Positions 12,697 to 21,989 of a stretch of DNA of 62,153 bases are shown in pieces. The stretch lies in assembly GCA_030141585.1 (NCBI GenBank), contig JAQIFP010000028.1:1-62153 (forward strand), written 5' to 3'. Below the pieces are notes generated by a model that did not search any database, had not been told where the DNA came from, and worked only from the letters and a program-made list of their open reading frames with translations. Position 1 is the first letter of the stretch. The number at the start of each line of letters is the position of its first letter. A program made the position numbers and the translations under genes. This DNA is from Ophryocystis elektroscirrha. Lineage: Eukaryota > Apicomplexa > Conoidasida > Neogregarinorida > Ophryocystidae.

Positions 12697-15600
12697 ATGA
12701 TAGATTCCGATGAAGAACCTGGAGTAGATTTTAGCGAAAGAAGCTACAATTCTATTTTAAAGGCTATATCTGATGTTGATTTATTGTAATATGAAGCAAT
12801 ATTGAAGTATTTTTAGTTGGGAAGATCGGCCCTTCATAAAAACAGACGCCATAGATGAAGATGAAAATAAAGTTTTTTTAATAAACACAAGTGTAATACG
12901 TCCAATTAAAGAAGAAATTGATTCTTCATTGTAATAATAACAACTATTTGTTAAATTATAAATATAATATGTTTCACATATATATATATATATAATATAA
13001 AGCTATATATAAATACATATATATATATGTATTGCATGACTAACTAACATATTTGAAATGTGTTTCAGCGTATATGCACTTCATATAATGCATCCTGTAA
13101 TTTCTACCCAGTATTATTCCGTAATTGTTTCTTTTGGGTATCAGTACTGGGCTTTGTTAAAGAATTTTGGTTTTGAGTGGATCACTACATGTAATACATA
13201 TAGCTATGTATTATGTACCATTCAGTGTTTTCCTTATTTCCTATTCCGTAAGGTTCGAATGTACTTGAGTGTGAATAGATATCGAAAGCGGTTAAGAAAA
13301 ATATATTTTCTTCATGCTCCCGCAAGTATTCAAGCAATTTTGACCATGAAAATGCCTTTCATTAATAAAAGATTTTGGATGAAATACTCGAATGTTACCA
13401 AGTAAAGTTTTAGTATAAAAAATCATTTAATGCGTCGTATATTGTGTATTTAATTTATTCGTACATTTAAAGTTTGCAGTTGTTACTTGGACATTTAGAG
13501 TTTCCAATGTCAAGTCAAAGATCATACTTTAGTTTAAATTCCCAAGTTTCTGATGCTGAAGCCAACAATTTAGAAAAACCTCGTGTTTATGGTATTCGTT
13601 TTATATCCTTTCAATACTTTTACCTTCAGGAGTTTCACTGAATAATTTGATGCATAATCAAGGATTGAATGTTCGAGGCTGCTTAGGAATACCTGAATGC
13701 ATTGTTTTGATGGTTTCATTTTTAGAAATACCTGGTAACCAATTTTGTGAATTACATGTGTTTATAGAAGTCATACTAACTAAAAACCTATTCATAGAAC
13801 AGCCTGATCCTTCGGATTTATACAATGTAGTTCAAGCCATAGAAAATGGTAATTTATACAAAAAGCTCTTAACCTGCCCAATGTTATCACATCTTACAAG
13901 TTTACATATATATATATATAATATAAACATACATATATAAACATACATATATAAACATACATATATAAACATACATATATAAACATACATATATAAACAT
14001 ACATATATAAACATACATATATATACATACATATATAAACATACATATATAAATACAAATATATAAACATACATATATAAATATACATATATAAACATAC
14101 ATATATAAACATACATATATAAACATACATATATAAACATACATATATAAACATAAATATATATACATACATATATAAACATACATATATAAATACAAAT
14201 ATATAAACATACATATATAAACATACATATATAAACATACATATATAAACATACATATATAAACATACATATATAAACATACANNNNNNNNNNNNNNNNN
14301 NNNNNNNNNNNNNNNNNNNNNNNNNNNNNNNNNNNNNNNNNNNNNNNNNNNNNNNNNNNNNNNNNNNNNNNNNNNNNNNNNNNATACATATATAAACATA
14401 CATATATAAATACAAATATATAAACATACATATATAAACATACATATATAAACATACATATATAAACATACATATATAAACATACATATATAAACATACA
14501 TATATAAACACACATATATAAACATACATATATAAACATACATATATAAACATACATATATATACATACATATATAAACATACATATATAAATACAAATA
14601 TATAAACATACATATATAAACATACATATATAAACATACATATATAAACATACATATATGAACTTATATGTATATATATATATATGTATGTTTATATGAT
14701 ATTTTAACAGTGATTTGAAAATAAATATAATAATAATCATTGATAATTATTTTATAATAACTTTTTGTAGGCGATTGGTCTACTGAACCCCATAAAACTC
14801 CAATTGCTTTAGCTACAGCTTTTAGAATTTATTTTGGTTAGTTCAAAATAGTAGAAAGACGTACTATAGAATCCTTACCAATTCCCCTTTTTGGAGATTT
14901 GGGTTATGCTCAATTAATAGACACTTTTGGCAAATGGTCCGACAAAGATATAATATCAGAGGCTATTCAGCAAAAAGTACTCAAAAGTGTAAGAAAATAA
15001 AGCAATTAAATATATATGGTAAGATTATTCGAAGGCTTCCATCATCAAATGCAAATGTTTTACAAGTAGTTCTTAGTCTGTAATATATATATGCAGTATT
15101 TATTGATATTTATTCGAGGAGTAATTGACCAATCCAAATATAACATGGTTCCTTATTTATTAAATCTATATATTTTAGATGACAGCATCTGTATTATCCA
15201 AAATATTTGCTCCTTCTTTCGCAAAACCTAAGATATGGAAACCAAATACTCCTCGGATATTATTAGTAATAAAGCCCATTTATATATATAGTATAAACAG
15301 CTTTTATTCAAAAATTAAAATATACATATATATATATATATATATTTATAAACTTGTATATTTATATTTATAAGTTAAATTCAATGTATTGGTATTATTT
15401 TGCTCTAGTATGATGCACTTACAAACAATAATTTTATAGTATATTTCATTTGTATAATACACAGAATTCTTAATATATAAATGCTCAGATTCTTCGAGAT
15501 TTAGTTAATGTTCTATTTGAAGATCCCGAAAAATTTTTCCCCAATGTATTGAGTTTAATTCAATTTTCAATTATTACAGATGTTTGCATATAAATTAGAA

Positions 15601-16174
15601 AGAAATGTACGCAAACGGGAAAAGAAGAAATCTAATGAAAGCGCCTTAAGAAGAATTTGTGTGAAAGTAGATCCTGAAAAAGTATGCTTTGAACCATTGT
15701 ATATCATAATGCATAGGCTTCAAAAAAACCTAATAAATCTCTGAAAAATGTACTATCTGAAAAGAGCACTTCGAAAAAAACAGCTTTGGAACCTCTTAAG
15801 AAGAATATATCTCGTAAGCAAAGTTGTATTTCTGATTCGAATAAGAACTCGAACAAGAAGATACATCGAATGATAATGAAAATAAGTCCGATAACTCGCA
15901 ATCCAGTAGTGATACTAAAAAAATGACTTCAGGATCTGAAAAAGACAGTAAAGCTGTTACTTCAGAGGAAGACTCAGAAAATAAATCTTCAGAAACTAAT
16001 TTATCTGACAATAACAAAAAAACTGATGTTTTAAAAAACCCTGAAGTATTGACTTCAGAAGATTCACAGATTTTAGAATCAGAGGTGGAAACCGAACAAA
16101 CGGATCAGGATGAATCAAGTGAAGAAACTTCTAGCGTCCAATATTCTAGTGAAGAATCGGAAGTTTCTAAGTAA
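12697..16174 (+). CDS. BCH/CRAL-TRIO plus RhoGAP domain protein (GAP site degenerate)
   Basis: The start is MIDSDEEPGVDF at 12697. The joined exons give a divergent CRAL-TRIO (BCH) domain (RKRLRKIYFLHAPASIQAIL, then MPFINKRFWMKYSNV), the same N-terminal domain as in p50RhoGAP/ARHGAP1. A RhoGAP domain follows, beginning VYGVSLNNLM and ending MTASVLSKIFAPSF. At the arginine-finger position the usual G-L-F-R reads N-L-F-I (Ile codon 13794-13796), the Asn of the late helix is Val, and the Lys of the middle helix is Arg, so classical GAP catalysis is doubtful. After 15590 the protein is Lys-rich and then strongly acidic Ser/Glu-rich, ending SEEESEVSK-like at 16174. One intron holds a 14-nt minisatellite and an N gap (13854-14770). 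Another seems to be only 15 or 18 nt (from 14837). Confidence 0.75.
13902..14690. repeat. 14-nt AT-rich minisatellite inside an intron
   Basis: The unit AAACATACATATAT repeats many times, with variants such as AAATACAAATATAT and ATACATACATATAT. The variants recur in the same order on both sides of the assembly gap, hinting at a higher-order repeat. Because the unit is 14 nt and lacks stops on the minus strand, three overlapping false ORFs of 250-300 codons appear there. The array lies in an intron of the RhoGAP gene. Confidence 0.95.
14284..14383. other. Assembly gap (100 N)
   Basis: Exactly 100 N lie in the middle of the 14-nt minisatellite. A round 100 usually marks a gap of unknown size, so the true array and intron length are not known. 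Confidence 0.98.
14837..14854 (+). other. Ultra-short intron (15 or 18 nt) in the RhoGAP gene
   Basis: The reading frame AFRIYF hits a stop two codons on unless gttagttcaaaatag (15 nt, ending 14851) or the same plus tag (18 nt, ending 14854) is removed. Either choice restores a frame that runs on into SLPIPLFGDLGYAQLID, the expected RhoGAP block. The two acceptors differ by three bases and by one codon. Confidence 0.6.
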
Positions 16175-16338
16175 ATATCCTTGAAATTTGTATAAAAATT
16201 CTTTGATCAATGTCTACATTATATATTAAAACTATATATACACATATATAGAAATTTTGTTAATAAAAACCTTCATTAAAAATATGCTTTAATATTATTA
16301 TGTTAAATAAATTAAAATACACATAAAAATACACAAAA

Positions 16339-18135
16339 TTATCTTATTGGAATTTGAGGATAACAATCAATTTTGCGATATAAATAAGATAAAATAAGAT
16401 AATTTGCTGAAAGTAATCCCAAGCAAAATACATTCATGGGTTGATAATTATCCTTATAACTCAATATATCACACATAGGTGTCGCAATCACACTAAATAT
16501 ACCACTGAACATAATTATTAGACCTAGTAAAGAACCGAAATAGCGTTCTGGAAAATGCTTTGCAATAAAGCAATAAAATGGTGCCATAAAGAATGATGTG
16601 AAAAAACTACCCAATAATACAGCCAAATAGTATAATATAGGTAGATATGGTAATATTTGAGTAATTAAAAAATAAAACCAAGCGACAGTATTAACGAGTA
16701 TAAGCATTACAGTGGGAGATAACGATTGAAGTAAAAAACTGGATGCTATTGATGGTAAACAAGACAAGTAGTATACATGAGATGGTGATATCGCAGGGTT
16801 TAAACTTAATATAGAGTTTCCTGTGAATGTTACACACAAAATCATGACTGATGCTAAAGGGAATAATGAAAAATACAGTGCAGGCTGTTCTATTATCCAA
16901 AATGCTGAGCAACCCCTCCAATACTTTGATTGTGTAATAGCTGAAGATGTACATGATTCAATATCTTCTTCTTGTTCTTCATTATATTTTAGACATCCTA
17001 ATTTATTGATATCCGAAGATCCTGAAGTAGTATTCTTTTTTTTGTCCGGTATAGGAAAAATATTTTCTTTTTCGTGATTTTTCGCATTAGTCACTCCGTA
17101 TTCATTCATTTTATTAATTTTATCATAAAAACGATAGTCTAGCTTGTGATAATTAACTTTATCATAAAAATCATTTTCATTGTGTTTTTGATACAAATCG
17201 GATACATAAGATTGTTTTCCATTAGGAATGTATTTTGAAATAGCTCGGCTTTCCCGCATACCATCAGCTACTTTATAATTTGGTTTTTTTGACGTTGAGT
17301 CCACAGTAGTAGGTAGAGACATGAAGCTCCTGTGTTCATACATTTCATCTCTACTAGTTGCCGTCATATCCGAAACATTTATCGGTAAAGATTTTTCGTT
17401 GATGAGGTTTCCAGATATTTTTTGGAATGGTAGTAAATAGCCACTAGCAAGCATCAAAATAATTTGAAGCAAACAATAAGATATACAGACATTTACAATT
17501 GTGATTGATTGATCTTTGAGAAGTTGATTCAATATAACTGGAATAACTAGTCCTAACGCACTAGCTGATACTATGAAACCTGTTAATAAAAATTTGCTCT
17601 TAGGGAAAAGATTAGCACTATTGATAAGACTAAATGTTATAGGCTGATTTCCAAAGCCTAGTAGTATAATGGCTAAGGTATATGTTAACATTCTATATGA
17701 CACGCGATGGTAATTTATATTTGCTAAGAGTAAAATAAACCAGCCTATTGCTTGTAAAAATAATCCCATAAGTGCTGTACATTTTGGACCTATTATATCC
17801 AAGCTAATTCCACTAAATAAAGAAAAAAAAAATGATGAAGCTAGACCTATCGGCAAAAGCAGCACTGATATAGATTTACTCTGTAAATCACAAGTAACTA
17901 TTTCTAGTGATTTATTAGCTGACTTGCATGTCCATTCGTATGCACGTGAATGTACTAGTAATTCCTGTGCAGCTGGCCAGTTATATAAAAATGAACTTGA
18001 CAGTAAACTGATTAAAACATATGCAAACGATAATTTGTAATTTAAAGTAATTTCATCTGAACTTATAATCAGTGATTTTTCGGATAAGTTTGTGGGCAAA
18101 ATCTTGGAATAGTTTGTTTGGTCTGATTCATTCAT
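16339..18135 (-). CDS. Major facilitator superfamily transporter (ApiAT-like)
   Basis: A single-exon gene for a 598-residue polytopic membrane protein with about 12 hydrophobic segments split 6+6 by a long hydrophilic loop (roughly residues 240-385) rich in Asn, Lys and Tyr. The cytosolic loop after the second helix reads GISLDIIGPKCTALMG, the MFS G...D..G signature, and FPERYFGSLLGLIIMFSGIF near the C-terminus resembles the apicomplexan amino-acid transporter (ApiAT/NPT1, SLC43-like) pattern. Such proteins import amino acids across the parasite plasma membrane, but the substrate cannot be read from the sequence. It is convergent with the RhoGAP gene and divergent from the next plus-strand gene. 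Confidence 0.8.
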   Translation of the reverse strand: MNESDQTNYSKILPTNLSEKSLIISSDEITLNYKLSFAYVLISLLSSSFLYNWPAAQELLVHSRAYEWTCKSANKSLEIVTCDLQSKSISVLLLPIGLASSFFFSLFSGISLDIIGPKCTALMGLFLQAIGWFILLLANINYHRVSYRMLTYTLAIILLGFGNQPITFSLINSANLFPKSKFLLTGFIVSASALGLVIPVILNQLLKDQSITIVNVCISYCLLQIILMLASGYLLPFQKISGNLINEKSLPINVSDMTATSRDEMYEHRSFMSLPTTVDSTSKKPNYKVADGMRESRAISKYIPNGKQSYVSDLYQKHNENDFYDKVNYHKLDYRFYDKINKMNEYGVTNAKNHEKENIFPIPDKKKNTTSGSSDINKLGCLKYNEEQEEDIESCTSSAITQSKYWRGCSAFWIIEQPALYFSLFPLASVMILCVTFTGNSILSLNPAISPSHVYYLSCLPSIASSFLLQSLSPTVMLILVNTVAWFYFLITQILPYLPILYYLAVLLGSFFTSFFMAPFYCFIAKHFPERYFGSLLGLIIMFSGIFSVIATPMCDILSYKDNYQPMNVFCLGLLSANYLILSYLYRKIDCYPQIPIR

Positions 18136-18469
18136 TCTTTTGATGAGCTTTATGTATAATGTTTTTTAAATAATACCTTTTCTTTAAAACTTTCAAATAA
18201 GTATGTATATATATATTTGTTTATTTTTATTACAAAATACTCACTTAATAAAATCATATATGCGTGTTTTAGCTTTTCTGCTATTGATCTAAACATGCAA
18301 TAATTCTTTGAAATATTATTATTAATGAGATTTATGAGTAATAATATTTTTCTTAAGTTAATACATATTTATAATTGCAAATAAAAATATTAAAATTTGT
18401 TTGTATCCCCGCGAATAATTTTGTGAAATATTATTTCACAACATTGCACCTTGCACAGATTAGGTACTT
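18136..18469. promoter_or_regulatory. Divergent intergenic region
   Basis: This 334-bp AT-rich spacer separates the start of the MFS gene (minus) from the start of the next gene (plus), so it must hold both promoters. No defined motif was recognised. Confidence 0.4.
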
Positions 18470-19560
18470 TTGATGGGTGTGCTATCTCAAATAAATAATG
18501 ATAGTAGTTTTAAAATTTTATCATCTTTATTACATGATTTTTATGTAAAAAATTTATCAAATACAATAAATAATCACAATTTTGCTGTATATGCAGAATT
18601 TTGTGAAATTAACATGCTATGTGTTTTTGCAGAATTAAGTATTACTAGTAAGTCAAATTTAAAAAAAAAATCCGTTTACTCAAATTTTAATCATTCTGCA
18701 AGTTTGAAGAATAAAAAAGAATCTAATAAAATATTATCAAAAAACCATGCTTTTTTGTTATCCAGTCTTACAGGTCTAAATGAACGTATGTATTTTTATG
18801 AATATAATAAAATTTTTTAGATAAAAGAATAAATATGGACAGAACGGGAGAACCATTTACATTTAAATTTAAACCTACAGAATCATCATACTACCGCAGA
18901 GATACACCAAGTTTTAATTACCACAATTATAATTATTATTCCAAAGAAACGATTCCCACGATAAAATATAGTTATATAGACAAACCTGCTTATGCTTCAA
19001 GAATTGATATGCGCACCAATGCTGGTTTGGGAGAGCGAGAATCACCGTTGATAGTTACACCTAGGCATAGAATATCACGTGATTATTACTATATAGATAA
19101 TAACGGTAGACAAACCAACGAACAAATCGTTTCGAAAACATACGATAATTTTATTTGTGGAACAAAAAAGCCATATAATGTTTCGTATGAAAAAATTGTA
19201 ACGAAGGTGCCCCCTACCACCACATATGTTTGTTCCGAAAGTGTAAATACTAAAATGCAAGGAACTTCCTTATATGAAAATAGTAATACATATTTTAAGC
19301 AACCTATGAATAAAAATTATACAACTACGATAAATCAAATGAAAGTTCAACAACCTCAAAATATACTTTATTCTATACCTGAAAATTATACAAAAACTGG
19401 ACAAACTTTCAATAATCTTTACAATTCAGGATATCATAAAATGACTACTGTCAACGAAACAAAGAATTTTTCATTTCGAGATGGCTTAGACATTACCGAT
19501 GAAACATATGTTCTAGAAATACCAAACCCTCCTATAATCACAAAAAAAAATTATGTTTAG
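18470..19560 (+). CDS. Hypothetical Tyr/Thr-rich protein, two exons
   Basis: Two ORFs separated by 14 nt join in frame if the 35-nt stretch 18786-18820 (gtatgt...ttttag) is removed, giving 351 codons before the stop. The first part is Asn/Ser-rich (NLSNTINNHNFAVYAEF). The second, after MDRTGEPFTFKFKPTES, is rich in Tyr, Asn, Thr and Pro with no membrane segment, for example IVTKVPPTTTYVCSES and YVLEIPNPPIITKKNYV at the C-terminus. It recalls cytoskeletal or inner-membrane-complex proteins in composition only. No family was recognised. The inner ATG at 18835 is a possible alternative start if the upstream ORF is not used. Confidence 0.6.
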
Positions 19561-19838
19561 ATACACAACTTCGCGTGTACAGATTATACCCTTGATTCAA
19601 TAAAAAAAAAAAAAAAAAAGAATTTATATTTTTAATTTTTGCTTATATTTTTAAATTTTTTTTTGAACATTAGATTAGTTGAAAAAAATTTTTTTTACTT
19701 AAATAATTGACTAGACTAATATACTATCATCTCATCACAGTTTACTCAATTATATATTTAAGATGATTTAAAAAAAAACACATACTAATATTTATAATAA
19801 AAAAATGCAGCATTGATACCATCCATGACTTTCATTAT

Positions 19839-20153
19839 TTAATGTGAACTGGGTTCACCAACATTATTAAGGATTTCACCGTAGATTTTTACCAAACAAT
19901 TTTTTGTTCCAACACCTATATGGTATATTAATCTTGCGATCCCAGAGAAAAAGCTAACAATACATGTTTCACAAGGATCGGAATATGTATACGGATCATA
20001 TATAACAGGATATTGTTGGTATAAATGACCCATGTGTTGATGAGGGGGTAAATACATCGGCATACAATGAGGACAAGGCTGCCTCATATAATGAGCTGGC
20101 ATACTATATGTATTTGTGTAATTGGGAGTAACAAAAACACTCTTCATTTTCAA
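19839..20153 (-). CDS. Small Cys/Tyr/Pro-rich hypothetical protein
   Basis: This 104-residue single-exon ORF has an N-terminal part rich in Met, Pro, His, Tyr and Cys (QPCPHCMPMYLPPHQHMGHL) and a moderately hydrophobic C-terminal segment (CIVSFFSGIARLIYHIGVGT). The clustered Cys next to hydrophobic residues would suit palmitoylation, but that is a guess. Low-complexity neighbours are absent, and the codon pattern is unlike random AT-rich sequence. No family was recognised. It is convergent with the preceding gene. Confidence 0.55.
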   Translation of the reverse strand: MKMKSVFVTPNYTNTYSMPAHYMRQPCPHCMPMYLPPHQHMGHLYQQYPVIYDPYTYSDPCETCIVSFFSGIARLIYHIGVGTKNCLVKIYGEILNNVGEPSSH

Positions 20154-20589
20154 TTATTCACTTCAAAAAAATTTAAAAAATTTTCAATTGACTATATTAT
20201 TACCGTTTTCTATGTTTTTATATAAAATTAACAAAATACTTTAGTTGCGCGATAATTTTACTCTAAACAATAATATTTAAGAGCTTAAATAATCTTAAGA
20301 TCTTATGAGAATAAGTTAATTGTTATGGAAAATTATATTCGTTGAAATATTAAATGTATATATATAATCAACTATATTCACTTAAAAATATTAATAAACT
20401 ATAATAAAATTAATCAAGAATAGATTGCTCATAACATTGCTTTAGTTTTAACACATTTTTGAATAAAAAGATTTGAATATTTAGTGTAATTTTTTTGTGC
20501 AACAATTTATCACTGTGACTGCAGACACATTTTATATACGAAAAATAATAATCTGGATTTAAAAATAAATTAAATTAAAAAAAGTATAC
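20154..20589. promoter_or_regulatory. Divergent region upstream of H2A.Z
   Basis: This 436-bp AT-rich spacer separates two divergent genes and should carry the H2A.Z promoter and leader. Nothing else was recognised. Confidence 0.4.
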
Positions 20590-21370
20590 ATGGATATTGG
20601 AGTAGGCAAAGTAGGAGGAAAGCTAGGCGGTAAAGTTGGAGGAAAGTTGGGTGGAAAAGGGAAGACTGGCGCTGGTAAAGGTAAAACCGGTGCTGGTAAA
20701 GGCAAAAAAGCACCCGTTTCTCGTGCATTACGCGCAGGATTACAATTTCCTGTTGGACGTATTCATAGAATGTTAAAAGCACGTATCCCTGCTGATGGCC
20801 GTGTTGGATCTACTGCCGCTGTCTATGCGGCTGCTATTTTAGAGTATTTAACAGCTGAAGTATTAGAACTTGCTGGTAATGCTTCCAAAGATCTTCGAGT
20901 GAAACGTATCACTCCTAGGCATTTACAGCTTGCTATTCGAGGTAATTATTATTTGATTTATAATCACATAAAAACTGAATAAGTGTCATAACTCATGCTT
21001 TTATAAGTTGTTGTATATATATTTGTATTTTACATCATTCGAGTTTCTTTTTTACTAAACTATATTAATATTATTATTTTTTAGTAATTTTTTTATATGT
21101 TTAAAATTAAAAATATTTTGTGATAGTCTAAATCGCAGTATTAATAAAAAATTTCTCATGTAGAATGTCTTACATAATATGAATTTTTTTATTAAAAAAT
21201 TTTTTGTAGGTGATGAAGAACTAGACACATTGGTCAAAGCTACTATTGCTGGTGGCGGTGTTATTCCTCATATTCATAAAGCGTTGATGAATAAAGGCCC
21301 TGCTAAAACTAAATTAATGCCAAAAGTTCCAGGATTAACACCACAGCTGTCACCACCACCTCCTCAATAA
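20590..21370 (+). CDS. Histone H2A.Z variant
   Basis: H2A.Z replaces H2A at promoters and boundaries. Exon 1 is 20590-20941 and exon 2 is 21210-21370, joining inside LAIRG|DEELD to give 170 residues. The N-terminus is a run of GGK units ([20 protein letters not shown]) typical of apicomplexan H2A.Z, where the lysines are acetylated. The fold reads [20 protein letters not shown], then [20 protein letters not shown], and the H2A.Z-specific docking region [20 protein letters not shown] is intact. The C-terminus ends unusually in a proline-rich PQLSPPPPQ. The intron, 268 nt, interrupts at a conserved position before DEELD. Confidence 0.97.
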
Positions 21371-21516
21371 ATTTAATTTATCACTATGGCTTTTTTCTTA
21401 ATGTTGCAATAATTTTTAAATAAGAGTTTGCAAAATGTTTATTTAATTAGTTATTTAAGTAAAAAATTATTTTATACAAAAAATAATTTGGTTGATTTTT
21501 ATATTTAGTGTTACAT

Positions 21517-21928
21517 CTAATGCTCAAAATCGCCTTTTTGTGATTGTGATACGGCTAGCACAATCATGTCAACTTGGGACAAATCTCCTGGATACGCATT
21601 AATATTTATACCCAAAGCAAATGCAACTTAAGCAAAAATGTATATGGTTGATTGTCTTACTTGAAATATCGACATCTTTGATAAATGGAACAGTGTCCCA
21701 TATAAGTTGAGCAATTTTCATTGCATTTGTATAATTGCAAGTTATAAACATCCATCTTGCACTAAAAATAAAAATTAAACAATTATTCATCAGAAATAAA
21801 CTAGTTTATTAAATAATAAATTTATTTTTATTTCTTTATAAGTTGATGTATATAATACTATTAATCATGTAACTAGACATATATATAATAGATTTGTATT
21901 TCTAATATAATTGCAACAATTATACAAT

Positions 21929-21989
<61 letters not shown>

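Noticed and set aside
13245..13265. tRNA B-box-like GGTTCGAAT
   Set aside because: It lies inside the RhoGAP gene coding exon and has no cloverleaf or A box around it.
13832..14740. Three long overlapping minus-strand ORFs (about 250-300 codons)
   Set aside because: They are translations of the 14-nt minisatellite in all three frames and run through an N gap; the period-14 peptide repeat is an artefact.
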